NCBI GenBank assembly: GCA_001038565.1
Contig: LFJO01000005.1
Coordinates: forward strand, 1,275,421-1,339,420
DNA from: Alkalihalobacillus pseudalcaliphilus
Lineage (GTDB): Bacteria; Bacillota; Bacilli; Bacillales; Bacillaceae_D
Direction of reading: 5' to 3'
Length of the DNA: 64,000 bases
Numbering within the stretch: position 1 is the stretch's first letter; each line of letters starts with the position of its first letter. Both the position numbers and the translations under genes were made by a program. The notes beneath the pieces are model-generated. The model did no database searches, had not been told where the DNA came from, and saw nothing but the letters and a program-made list of their open reading frames with translations. Shown here in pieces: positions 44,588-54,692 of the stretch.

Positions 44588-45019
44588 TAAAACCAATTAT
44601 TCTAAATTCAATTATGTGGAGAGGTATAGATTGTCCACTAATTAAAATTAACAATAATACCCCTTTCTTAAATTTCCATTTTATGAGTATCTCAGTTAAC
44701 CCCATTAACAGACAACTTGACTATAAAAACGTAAAAGGACAAGCCTGTTAAATACTATGTCGATTTGAGAGCTCAACATCAAGTCTATAGATAGAAAAAA
44801 GTCGAATTACAGTAATAAAGACCAGCAAATTAATGTTCGAACACTAAATACAATTCAGGTTCGGCTATGAACTAAGTATAGGAAATCAATATAACACCAC
44901 CTTCTCTTATGTCTATTTAGACATATGAAACTATAGATATACTAAACAATGATAAAACTTTGGTCAAGGTATATGCTATAATTTCTTAATATAGACAAAT
45001 ATTAAGGAATTGATGTTAT
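44588..45019. other. Intergenic region upstream of padR
   Basis: About 430 bases between the divergent hydrolase and PadR genes. It contains two features near the right end: an 18-bp palindrome and a TATAAT at 44978. Otherwise nothing gene-like or repeated was seen. Confidence 0.5.
44908..44925. promoter_or_regulatory. Palindromic operator candidate upstream of padR
   Basis: TATGTCT and AGACATA are perfect inverted arms around ATTT. A related half-site, ATAGACA, lies between the -10 box and the padR start, next to an inverted pair TTCTTAATA/TATTAAGGAA (44983-45009). Autoregulation by the PadR protein is the simplest reading. Confidence 0.5.
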
Positions 45020-45550
45020 ATGAGCTTACGTTATGCTTTGTTAGGGATAATTTCTAAAAAACCAATAACAGGATATGATGTGGTGAGAATATTTAAGCAA
45101 CAGATGATTTATTTTTGGAATTCTACTCATAGCCAAATATATACAGAATTGCATAAAATGGAAAACGATAACTTAATAGAACACGAATTAGTTATTCAAG
45201 GAACCTCACCAAATAAAAAAGTATACTCTCTTACAGATTCAGGAAAGAAGGACTTAATACGCTGGGCAATTGAAGAACCTTTAAAAACAACTAAAATTAA
45301 GGATGAATTTTTAATTAAAGCGACTATTTTCCCTATTTTAACGGTTAATGAAATTAATAAATTGTTAGATGAAGTTATAGAGAGAGAAGAAAAAATCTTA
45401 AGTATGACAAAAGATTGGAAAGAACACTTTAGCAGTCAAGAGGGACAAGATGTAGGCACTATGCTAACAGTTGAATATGGAATAAGATATTCTGAAATGT
45501 ACTTGGAATGGTGTAAGTGGGCAAAACAATATTTCAATGAAATTAAGTAA
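45020..45550 (+). CDS. PadR-family transcription regulator
   Basis: A 176-residue regulator with an N-terminal winged helix (SLRYALLGIISKKPITGYDVV, then YSLTDSGKKDL) and a C-terminal helical dimer domain. It belongs to the longer, AphA/Vir-like PadR class. It is usually a repressor that responds to a small toxic compound. Palindromes directly upstream suggest self-control. The likely target is not obvious: the divergent neighbour is a hydrolase and the downstream DNA is decayed. Confidence 0.85.
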   Translation: MSLRYALLGIISKKPITGYDVVRIFKQQMIYFWNSTHSQIYTELHKMENDNLIEHELVIQGTSPNKKVYSLTDSGKKDLIRWAIEEPLKTTKIKDEFLIKATIFPILTVNEINKLLDEVIEREEKILSMTKDWKEHFSSQEGQDVGTMLTVEYGIRYSEMYLEWCKWAKQYFNEIK

Positions 45551-45879
45551 CTAATCCTACGTTTTTATTTTCATTGAATTATTAATACTATGTAAAAAAA
45601 TGGTCACATCGAATTGAATTGCTTTTTTTCCTACGACGATCCGCTTGCTGGTCCTTGACACAGTAAAGGGACGTCACCATTAAATTAAACTTCCCTTTTG
45701 GACATTAAAATCAGGAATAAGTAATGAAAAAATGAAACTTAATACCAATCTTTAGCCACAGGTGACGCCGCTTTAATTAAATCAGCACGTTTCATTTGTG
45801 CTAACGGACAGTATTACTTTTATACCTAAACTAAAGTTATTGTTATTAAAGAACGATTTATAATCAAGGATTGTTCTAA
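45551..45879. other. Decayed region before the Tn3 relic
   Basis: No intact gene. On the minus strand at about 45750-45825 a short frame reads MKRADLIKAASPVAKDWY and stops, which recalls the C-terminal part of a Tn3-type transposase and may be a second relic. The rest is unassigned. Confidence 0.35.
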
Positions 45880-46083
45880 TTAGAGTATTTTGCTTTTACA
45901 GTTTGGAATACCGTTTTTCTCACAGAGGCTACAAAGATATTAAAAGAAAAGGGCTTATTAAAAGAGGAGTTATTACCTCACATTTCCCCATTGGATTGGG
46001 CACATATAATTATACTTGGAGAATAATCATTTGATTCCAAAAAAGTACCCAAATCAAATGAATTAAGACCTTTAACGATATAA
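45880..46083 (+). pseudogene. C-terminal relic of a Tn3-family transposase
   Basis: The frame reads FTVWNTVFLTEATK, LLPHISPLDWAHI and ILGE, then a TAA at 46024, then SFDSKKVPKSNELRPLTI and a final stop at 46081. This matches the end of Tn3-type TnpA proteins, which read like HISPLGWEHINLTGDY...LRPL. The stop takes the place of a conserved tyrosine. A degenerate terminal inverted repeat follows at 46144. Everything upstream of this last 65-codon part is missing. Confidence 0.75.
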
Positions 46084-46143
46084 AAATTATGCTGATATCT
46101 CCTTAGCATTGGTGATATCAGCTTATATTTTTTCATTTATTGT

Positions 46144-46182
46144 CTTAACGTGGGTTTTATGACAAAATGTTGGCTATACTCC
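46144..46182. mobile_element. Degenerate terminal inverted repeat of the Tn3-family element
   Basis: The stretch starting CTTAACGTGGGTTTTATGAC and ending TGGCTATACTCC matches, with about ten differences, the 38-bp end of Tn4430-like transposons as I remember it (CTTAGCGTGG...GGTACCCC). Its position 60 bases after the transposase stop is where such a repeat belongs. The opposite end was not found. Confidence 0.6.
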
Positions 46183-46286
46183 TATAAACTCTAATTTAAA
46201 TGTATTAAAAAACTACTTCCTCATAAAGCTAATGAAATCCTTCTAACAGACCCACCCTGACTCCTTCAGCAGCTTCATTTATTAAA

Positions 46287-47540
46287 CTAGAATTGGAAGT
46301 CCCCGCCTTGCATCAGTAATACGTTAGTTCCGTCTTCTTTAATTCCTACTACTTTCATATCGTCGGTACCAAATGTCACATTGACTAACAGGAGTGACGT
46401 ATTTAGGCCTGCTTCCTTCAATTCTTCTTCCGATAGGTTGTTGCCATTTTGAAGGTTAGAAGGAGAAGCATTTCCGATTCCAATATGGCATGCCGTATTT
46501 TCATCAAACAAGGTGTTGTAAAAGAGAGTATCTGTCTTAGAAAGAGGAGAGTTGTTAGGAACCAAGGCAATTTCACCTAGATAATATGAACCTTCATCTG
46601 TTTCGATGAGACTTTGTAACGCTTTTTGCCCAGTGGCAGCATAGTAGTCAATAATCCGTCCATCTTTGAAGCTTAGGTAAAAATTATCGATGACACTTCC
46701 CCCATAGATAAGCGGTTTAGTGGCTACTAATTTGCCCTTTACCTTATTTTTATGGGGGGCAGAAAATATTTCTTCCGTGGGAATGTTCGGAAAGAACTGT
46801 ACTCCCTTTTTATCTTTAACACCCCCACCGATATAGAGGTGATTTTTAGGCATACCGACTAATAAATCCGTTCCTTGGCTATTCGTAAAATGCAGGGCTT
46901 CAAACTGGCTATCATTAAGGAATCTTTTCCGAGACATGAAGGCTCTGTCATGACTTTCCCAATCTTCTATAGGATTTCCCCCATCTGCCCGAGCCCCTTT
47001 TAATATTAATTGCCATAATGATTGCATAGCTTCCTCTTTACTTAAGTAAGGAAATACTTTAGATGCCCAGGTAAAGCACGGGACAGCTAGAATACACCAG
47101 CGTACCTCATGGGATCTAATCTTTGCGTAATGATCCTTCAACTTGCTGCGTGAGGTCTTCTGGAAGCGATTTATTCGTTTTTCAGAAACCCCCTTAAAGA
47201 CATTTACGTTTTCAGAAATTATACGGATGTAAGCAGCACCCGCATTATCCCACTCCCTAAAGCGGGCAGCCTGCCAGTCAGGAAAGTGATCGATGGCATC
47301 ATCTGCTGCATGTAAAAAAAATTCTTTGGTAGACTGTTCATCGGTCCAATCAATAACCACATTTGAAGCACCCGTATCATAGGCTGCTATTTGGATTAGA
47401 CGTGCAAATGTAACATTTTCTATGTCACTATGAATAATGACTAATTGATTATTTTGCACATTTACACCCGCCACTACAGCAAGCTCTGCATACTTTTTCA
47501 ACTGTTCATCACTAACAAGCTCATATTTACTTTTAATCAT
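46287..47540 (-). CDS. Aminopeptidase of the M29 family, AmpS-like
   Basis: A 417-residue metallo-aminopeptidase that trims N-terminal residues from peptides in the cytoplasm. The M29 family segments are visible: KYAELAVVAGVNVQ at the start, HFTNSQGTDLLVGMPK, NIPTEEIFSAPHKNKVKG with metal-ligand Glu and His, SFKDGRI, and LGEIALVPNNSPL near the end, followed by HIGIGNASP. The ATG at 47540 lies 11 or more bases after TAGGAG. It is flanked by decayed DNA on both sides but looks intact. Confidence 0.9.
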   Translation of the reverse strand: MIKSKYELVSDEQLKKYAELAVVAGVNVQNNQLVIIHSDIENVTFARLIQIAAYDTGASNVVIDWTDEQSTKEFFLHAADDAIDHFPDWQAARFREWDNAGAAYIRIISENVNVFKGVSEKRINRFQKTSRSKLKDHYAKIRSHEVRWCILAVPCFTWASKVFPYLSKEEAMQSLWQLILKGARADGGNPIEDWESHDRAFMSRKRFLNDSQFEALHFTNSQGTDLLVGMPKNHLYIGGGVKDKKGVQFFPNIPTEEIFSAPHKNKVKGKLVATKPLIYGGSVIDNFYLSFKDGRIIDYYAATGQKALQSLIETDEGSYYLGEIALVPNNSPLSKTDTLFYNTLFDENTACHIGIGNASPSNLQNGNNLSEEELKEAGLNTSLLLVNVTFGTDDMKVVGIKEDGTNVLLMQGGDFQF

Positions 47541-47896
47541 CACACACTCAACTCCTAACTAAGGTATATTAATGCTCATAATTTATTTAGTCATATTTCC
47601 ATTATACCAACTAATCTGAAGTCAGAATAAACAGTAAAATAGTTGACCTACTTATGATGAGAGAAAAAAAGTCTGGCTACCTTAAACACTTAAAGAACTC
47701 AACAAGAAAGAGTCAGGTGAACTCATATTTCAATCAGGCATGATTATTGAAGAAGAGTTTGAAATGCAACCGTTAAATGATTGGATTAAAAAAGAAAGAC
47801 TACTAATTTGGCTATCCTATAACAAGGAAAGCTCTTTTCCTTATGACGTTAGGGGCAGATCTCCAAAGACAACAATAACCTTACGAATTGTGAGCT
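47541..47896. other. Region with a decayed open frame
   Basis: On the plus strand a frame without a start (about 47695-47915) reads ELNKKESGELIFQSG and LLIWLSYNKESSFPYDV before a stop. It has the codon look of a gene but no ribosome-binding site and no family I can name. Probably a remnant. Confidence 0.35.
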
Positions 47897-48019
47897 CTAG
47901 GGATATTTGTCTTTAATCAGAAGCACAATGGCAATCACTAGCGTCACGAGTGCAATGGTGTACATAACAGCATTGGTTGCAACGGTAATCATTAATTCAA
48001 GTGCTTCAAATTCAGACAT
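47897..48019 (-). CDS. Holin-like toxin (Hol-Tox family), 40 residues
   Basis: A very short frame with a strong GGAGGG motif seven bases ahead of its ATG. It encodes EFEALELMITVATNAVM, then a membrane segment (TIALVTLVIAIVLLI) and the tail KDKYP. The FEAL-x-LM-I start followed by a single helix is the pattern of putative holin-like toxins in Firmicutes, which are toxins of type I systems controlled by an antisense RNA. An antisense RNA gene should lie across or just past its 3' end but cannot be marked from sequence alone. Confidence 0.75.
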   Translation of the reverse strand: MSEFEALELMITVATNAVMYTIALVTLVIAIVLLIKDKYP

Positions 48020-48745
48020 ATGACATCCCTCCTTCCTGAAGGGATTGCCACTAACCTCAAGAACCATCTATTTTTACTTATCTATTATTCTCACATGACC
48101 GAGACCCATTCACAAGTATCTAAATTCCCTTTTTAAACCAATACCAATCCTTTTTATGGACTTTCTAAACGCATGAGAACACCATACGTTCTCTGTTCGG
48201 ACGCCTCTCAAACCCTTGATATACAAACATAGATAAAGAACACCACCTCTCTAACAGTAAAGGTTGTGTTCTTACTATCCATTCATCGCTCATATCAATT
48301 ATAGTGAAAATAACGGCGATTACGCTTACGGTCATCCTGGTAGACCATTCGTAAATCGACAAGGTGATTAAGCCCTTTACGAATCGTTGAGGGTGCTAAA
48401 TCTGTACAGAAACCATTTATAACGAACTAAATATGGATAGCGACTATTCTATTCGTTATAAAGATTTCTTCAAAAAGTTCTCTAAAGTTTTAATCATCGC
48501 TGAAGAAGATTTATTCAATCTGGCTGAATATATGTTTACGCCCAAAAAAGCATTTAATATGATACGGAACTTAGCATAAAGGGCCTTTCACACTAAACCC
48601 CTTTTAGTTATTAAAATCAAACAAGCAACGAATAAAAAAGCGCTACTAACCATTTATAACGAACATTTTCTAGTACAGAAACAGATGATTGAATGGACAA
48701 TAAAGAATATACATTCAAATACAATAATAAAACTAAATAAATACA
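48020..48745. other. Decayed region with winged-helix and other gene fragments
   Basis: No intact gene is visible. On the minus strand near 48300-48405 a frame reads DLAPSTIRKGLNHLVDLRMV and KRNRRYFHYN before a stop, like the C-terminal winged helix of Fic-type proteins. On the plus strand near 48412-48580 a frame reads YSIRYKDFFKKFSKVLIIAE and ends at FNMIRNLA; near 48610-48790 another reads KQATNKKALLTIYNEHF. None has a start with a ribosome-binding site. Confidence 0.4.
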
Positions 48746-48747
48746 AG

Positions 48748-48791
48748 AAAAGCCGACTCCTTCGATTAGGAGGAACTCGGCTTTTTTTCAA
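48748..48791 (+). terminator. Terminator-like hairpin
   Basis: AGCCGA and TCGGCT arms with inner CTCCT/AGGAG pairing are followed by seven T residues. The gene it served is gone or unrecognised. Confidence 0.7.
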
Positions 48792-48833
48792 GTAAACCCT
48801 AGAAAAAATACTAAATGGCTCCAATTAATATGT

Positions 48834-48990
48834 TTATTTCTTGTTTCTTTCCTTAAAAGCTTTATTCTTCGCTCTATTACCACATGCCTTCATTGAGCAC
48901 CATTTCCCAGTACCAGGACGAGAGTAATCAACAAAAACACACTGGAAGTCTGATGCTGAGCATACCCTATTTCTATGCCACAAACAAAAT
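48834..48990 (-). pseudogene. C-terminal relic of a CGNR zinc-finger protein
   Basis: The frame reads VCSASDFQCVFVDYSRPG, then KWCSMKACGNRAKNKAFKER and a stop. This is the CGNR zinc finger (Cys..Cys..WCSM..CGNR) that ends DUF1470/ABATE proteins, putative regulators. The upstream part is broken by a frameshift and does not show the ABATE domain clearly, so only the tail survives. Confidence 0.7.
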
Positions 48991-49242
48991 TATCTATCTC
49001 AAACCCTTTTACCACCCTTTTGATCCGGTTGATTGACTCTCATACAGAAACATAAAAATCTTATAAATTCATTCCAAACGCATATTTATAAAAAAGGTAA
49101 ATATGGTGGTTGCTTCACTTACTAGTTGAAAGTCATAACTTATTCTTTACTTCGAATAGTGCCCTTAAAATCAATAACTGAATAACTCCTTTTATAAATA
49201 CCCAAAATAAGGATTTTCACCTTCATAATTTTTATAAGCAAG

Positions 49243-49417
49243 CTATTTTAATGAATTAGATTTAATTACTTCTGCACCAAATTCTAAACAATGGCCACAT
49301 ATAGAAACTCCTGGCCCTAAAGCTAACTCTCCTACTTCTTCTTTATCTTTTCGACAGAATGAACAAGTAGACGCTTGTAGCTATTCTTATTCTTTTTCTA
49401 TGAAAATCAATACTCAT
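49243..49417 (-). pseudogene. Frameshifted small ClpX-type zinc-finger protein
   Basis: The ATG at 49417 has GGGAGG six bases ahead and encodes MSIDFHRKRIRI. A shift to the next frame near 49385 then gives STCSFCRKDKEEVGELALG, SICGHCLEFGAEVIKSN and a stop. The Cys-x2-Cys and Cys-x2-Cys pairs match the ClpX N-terminal zinc domain. A one-base change would restore a protein of about 58 residues. It could be a real mutation or a sequencing error. Confidence 0.6.
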
Positions 49418-49485
49418 ATAGTACCTCCCATAAGATCCTATTTAGCTAAATCTTATATTGGAGGAATCCATAAATCTAATACTAT

Positions 49486-50034
49486 TCAACAAGCCCCCTT
49501 AGCCCTGCTTTGAAGTCCAACACTTCCAGCGTTAATTACTTTCTTTGAATAAATATTCCTCTTGAATTGAATGTGAGTGTGACCATAGATAATAGTTGAT
49601 TGTTCTGTTTCTTTAACCATCTCATAAACGTCTTCTTCTGGGGTATCAATCCGAATCGCCTCTATATCTTCTCTAGGCGAACCATGTATAAAAAGTACTC
49701 CTTCTTCTACATGAGAAAACTTAAAAGTACCCATCCATTCTATTTGCTCTTTCGTAAGTTGTTCTATACACCATTGGTTTAATTCGCCAACCATACCACC
49801 TAAATTATTTTGACTTCTATATTGTTCGAATATCTCTCTATCACTGTTACCCATTATAAAAATAAAATCTTCCTTCCTTATAAAGAGTGTATCTATGACC
49901 TTCCTCGGCTGGGGACCCCACGCTAGGTCGCCTCCTACAATTACTTTATCTATATTCTCTTTTTCGATCTCACGAAAAACCGCGTCTAAAGCATGGTAAT
50001 TTCCATGAATATCATAAATAACAGCTAATTTCAA
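49486..50034 (-). CDS. Metallophosphoesterase, YfcE-like, slightly shortened
   Basis: A 182-residue calcineurin-type phosphoesterase. Metal-binding motifs are DIHGNYHALDAV, GGDLAWGPQP, GNSD, and YGHTHIQF, and the end of the domain is INAGSVGLQSRAKGAC. In family members the chain goes on after this point. Here a TGA follows, and the same frame continues IVLDLWIPPI before the next stop, so the last ten or so residues have probably been lost through a Trp codon changing to TGA. The active site is intact. The substrate is unknown. Confidence 0.8.
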   Translation of the reverse strand: MKLAVIYDIHGNYHALDAVFREIEKENIDKVIVGGDLAWGPQPRKVIDTLFIRKEDFIFIMGNSDREIFEQYRSQNNLGGMVGELNQWCIEQLTKEQIEWMGTFKFSHVEEGVLFIHGSPREDIEAIRIDTPEEDVYEMVKETEQSTIIYGHTHIQFKRNIYSKKVINAGSVGLQSRAKGAC

Positions 50035-50227
50035 TTATTTTCACCTTCCTTATATATTTAAATTAACCATTCTACAGACTGTCTAATTTTTCCTTTTTTG
50101 AATCTTCCCCACTTCGATTTCCTCATTTTATTCAATTCCTTATAAGAGACCGTTTTTTGGGGAACTTCTTTACAAGTTTCATGATATTGTTTAAACTAGT
50201 CTATGTATGAATTAAATAGTAATAAAC

Positions 50228-50330
50228 TAGGGGTGTCCATTGAGTTGGGCTGAGAGAGAAACACGATGACGTTTCTTAACCCTCAGGACCTGATCTGGCT
50301 CATACCAGCGTGGGGAAGTTAGCGTCTGCA
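50228..50330 (+). ncRNA. TPP riboswitch (THI element)
   Basis: The conserved blocks of the TPP aptamer are visible in order: GGGGTGTCC, GGGCTGAGAG, ACCCTCAGGACCTGATCTGG and CATACCAGCGTGGGGAAG. It lies 140 bases ahead of thiC. With thiamine pyrophosphate bound, the downstream terminator should form and thiC expression should fall. Confidence 0.96.
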
Positions 50331-50376
50331 AAAATGGGATGGCATAAAAATGCCGTCTATTTATGTATACTAGCTT

Positions 50377-50406
50377 AGCCGGGTCTTTTAAAAGACTCGG
50401 CTTTTT
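50377..50406 (+). terminator. Riboswitch-controlled terminator ahead of thiC
   Basis: AGCCGGGTCTTTT and AAAAGACTCGGCT form a stem followed by five T residues, 60 bases before the thiC start. It is the likely expression platform of the TPP riboswitch. Confidence 0.85.
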
Positions 50407-50414
50407 CATGCTAA

Positions 50415-52232
<1,818 letters not shown>

Positions 52233-52239
52233 GATGGTG

Positions 52240-52416
52240 ATGCTTTTGAAGGATGTACAGGCAATTAAAAATGAAATTAAAGTACTTGAAACTAGAATCG
52301 AAGAACTTACCCAAAAAATCACTCTTTTTCAACTTAATTGTACTCATATTTATATTAGGAATGGGCCTATACAAGAGTGCAGAAAGTGTATGCACATCGT
52401 GAATTTGAACTGGTGA
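52240..52416 (+). CDS. Small coiled-coil protein with cysteine motif, unknown function
   Basis: A 58-residue frame begins seven bases after the thiC stop with AGGA five bases ahead. It has a helical first half (IKNEIKVLETRIEELTQKI) and a second half with one Cys, then Cys-x2-Cys (NCTHIYIR and ECRKC), resembling a minimal zinc ribbon. It should be co-transcribed with thiC and therefore respond to thiamine. An alternative start is the ATG at 52234. I do not recognise the family. Confidence 0.55.
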   Translation: MLLKDVQAIKNEIKVLETRIEELTQKITLFQLNCTHIYIRNGPIQECRKCMHIVNLNW

Positions 52417-52547
52417 AGAACGGAGCATATCAATTACTTTAAAATCAAAACCCCAATGCTCTAACCCTACTCCCGTTGTTGGAAATCAGCTAACAATGGG
52501 GTGGCTTAACGTTATCAAGACCTAATTTTAAAAAAGATAGAAAAATT

Positions 52548-52593
52548 AAAGGCTTCTACATATTAGATATGTCTAATATGTGGAAGCCTTTCT
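52548..52593. terminator. Bidirectional terminator between the thiC unit and the esterase relic
   Basis: AAAGGCTTC and GAAGCCTTT arms with inner ACATATTAGA/TCTAATATGT form a long stem, followed by TCTTCTTTT on the plus strand. It can serve both converging units. Confidence 0.8.
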
Positions 52594-52663
52594 TCTTTTA
52601 CTAATGCCCCCGTTAGTTCAATAAACTTAAAACAACTAACGTTGAATTACGAATCTATTGTTT

Positions 52664-53387
52664 TCACCATTTTAAACCATTCAAGAAATTAAGAATGTCT
52701 TTTTGTATCAAATCCCTATCCTTACCTGATGTCATTAAGTGATGTGAGTTTTTATATCCTTTAAGCTCAGTTTTTGTATTTAAACTTGTTACCATTCTTA
52801 ATCCACTCTCTTTATAAAGCTTTTCATCTAATTCACCATACATAATTAAAATAGGCTTTGAGATTTTATCTAACTGTTCCATAGTTGAATCTATATTTGT
52901 TTGAAAAGTGATTAGGGATAACTTAAATGCCTTTTTTAATCTATCAATGTTTTCTACAGGCTCTCTCATTAGCTTTTGATACGCCTCTGCATAAATCACA
53001 AACCGATCTTCTAATGACTCTATACTCTTTTTAAATGGTACAGACATTACTATTATTCCATTAGGTTGAAAGGCATTGTCCAACATTTAAAGCGAAAATT
53101 CCACCTAATGATATACCAATTACAGCTACTTCCGAATATTTATTTTTCAAAAATTTGTATCCTTCTTCAACGCTCTCCCACCAATCGGTAATACCTGTAA
53201 ATGCCAATTCTTCTGGTGCCATGCCATGTCCTTTATAAATTGGAGCATAGCAACTAAACTCATGCTCATTTAGAAACTGACTCAATTTTTTTACATCACG
53301 ATTCGTGCTAGTAAAAGAATGTAGTAATAAAACGGCTTTACTTTTACCTTTAAGGTAGAGTGGTTTAGGTTGAACAATTCTAACCAT
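52664..53387 (-). pseudogene. Carboxylesterase (Est30-like) broken by a frameshift
   Basis: Two frames overlap at 53061-53086. The first (53387 down) encodes PLYLKGKSKAVLLLHSFTS, then AVIGISLGGIFALNVG with the nucleophile serine. The second (to 52664) encodes FQPNGIIVMSVPFKKSIES, then PILIMYGELDEKLY with the acid and KGYKNSHHLMTS with the histidine. Joined, they make a normal short-chain carboxylesterase of about 240 residues. A one-base change near 53080 separates them. The ATG overlaps the stop of the MFS gene upstream (TAATG), so they were coupled. Confidence 0.82.
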
Positions 53388-54588
53388 TATCTATTCACAT
53401 CCAATAATTTATGATTGATATTATGTTCCCTTACATTTCCTATGAAGAGTATTAAAATTAGTAAAATAAAACCTATTAGTATCATAAAAAAAGTCCATCC
53501 TAAAAATGAAAATAAATATCCACTCAACCATCCTATAACACTTGACCCAACATAGTAAAAGATGGAATATAAAGAGTTAGCTTCCGTTTTATATTGTTCA
53601 GGTGAGTTATTTGCAATCCAGTTACTTGCGATAGCATTGCTTGCAAATAACCCAAAAGAAACAAGAAGTAACCCCACAATAACGAGCCAAATAAAATTAG
53701 AAACGGTAAAAATGACACCTATAAATATAGTAAATAAAGCAATTCTATAAAGGGAAATATCAAATATTTGTCCGATAAAACGACCAAAGATAATGGAACC
53801 AAACACTCCAGATAATGTAGCAACATATATGAAGCCTATTAAAGATTGACTCATTGAAAATGGTGGTTCAGTTAAAGGGTAAGAAATATAGTTCAAAATA
53901 GCTGTATAGTTACCGATTGTGAAAGACGTACACAAATAAATACTACGTATTTTCTTATCAAAAAAGCAACTTATAAATCCTACTCTTAAGTCTCTAAGTG
54001 AATAGTTCATCTTACTGAAGTTCTTTGAGTTTGGGAGACTAACCAAAACACGATAGATGCCATTAGAGTTATTACTCCAATAATAAATGCAAGGGAACTT
54101 AAATCGACTTGTTCTATTAAAGAACTGCTAATAATCCTTGCTAAAACACCACCTAATGCAGTTCCCCCAACGTAAATGCCAACAACCTTTCCTAATATCC
54201 CTTTATCAATTTCTTCCTTTAAATAGGTAATAACTGAGGCTAAAAAACCTGAAATACAAATCCCAATAAGAGCCCTTATAAACAAAACCCAGTAAAAATG
54301 ATCGATGGCTAAACTTATAGCATTAAGTAACGAAGTTAATAACAATGCCCAAACCATCGTCTGTTTCCTTCCAATTCTATTTGAAATGAGTGGAGCAAAA
54401 TAGAGAGATAGAGCGATGGAGATAGTAGTCATAGAAAGAACTAAGCTTGCTGACGCAGGGGATTGATTAAAACGTTCTGAAAAAAAGATGATTAACGGCT
54501 GTACCCAATACAGACTGGTGTAAATGACAAATGCCCCTGTACCCATTGCCGTTAGTATTTTTGTAACTTCTTTCATTTTGACCTCCAA
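53387..54588 (-). pseudogene. MFS transporter (YybF/YnfM-like) broken by a frameshift
   Basis: The first frame (54588 to 54007) covers about six membrane helices, from VTKILTAMGTGAFVIYTSLYW to ASIVFWLVSQTQ. The second (to 53387) covers the other six, from SLPNSKNFSKMNYSLRDL on. They overlap at 54007-54046, and a one-base change in a CCCAAA stretch near 54030 would join them as WLVSLPNSKNF. Joined, they make a 12-helix drug or amino-acid efflux transporter of about 400 residues. The divergent LysR gene next to it is the usual partner, as in Bacillus yybE-yybF. Confidence 0.83.
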
Positions 54589-54692
54589 GATTATTTGATG
54601 TACCTCTTCTTATATTATTGCTATCTCCTTATAATTTCTAATGTATAATATGTATAAAGTTCATTACTTTTTGTTATGAGGTGATTCATTTA

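Noticed and set aside
48165..48362. 65-residue gene on the minus strand
   Set aside because: No ribosome-binding site, and the same DNA reads better in another frame as the tail of a winged-helix protein relic.
48412..48580. Phage or plasmid gene on the plus strand
   Set aside because: The frame has no start with a ribosome-binding site and matches no family I know; it is recorded only as part of the decayed region.
53061..54046. Programmed ribosomal frameshifting in the esterase and MFS genes
   Set aside because: No slippery heptamer with a downstream structure was seen, and neither family is known for it; mutation or base-call error is simpler.
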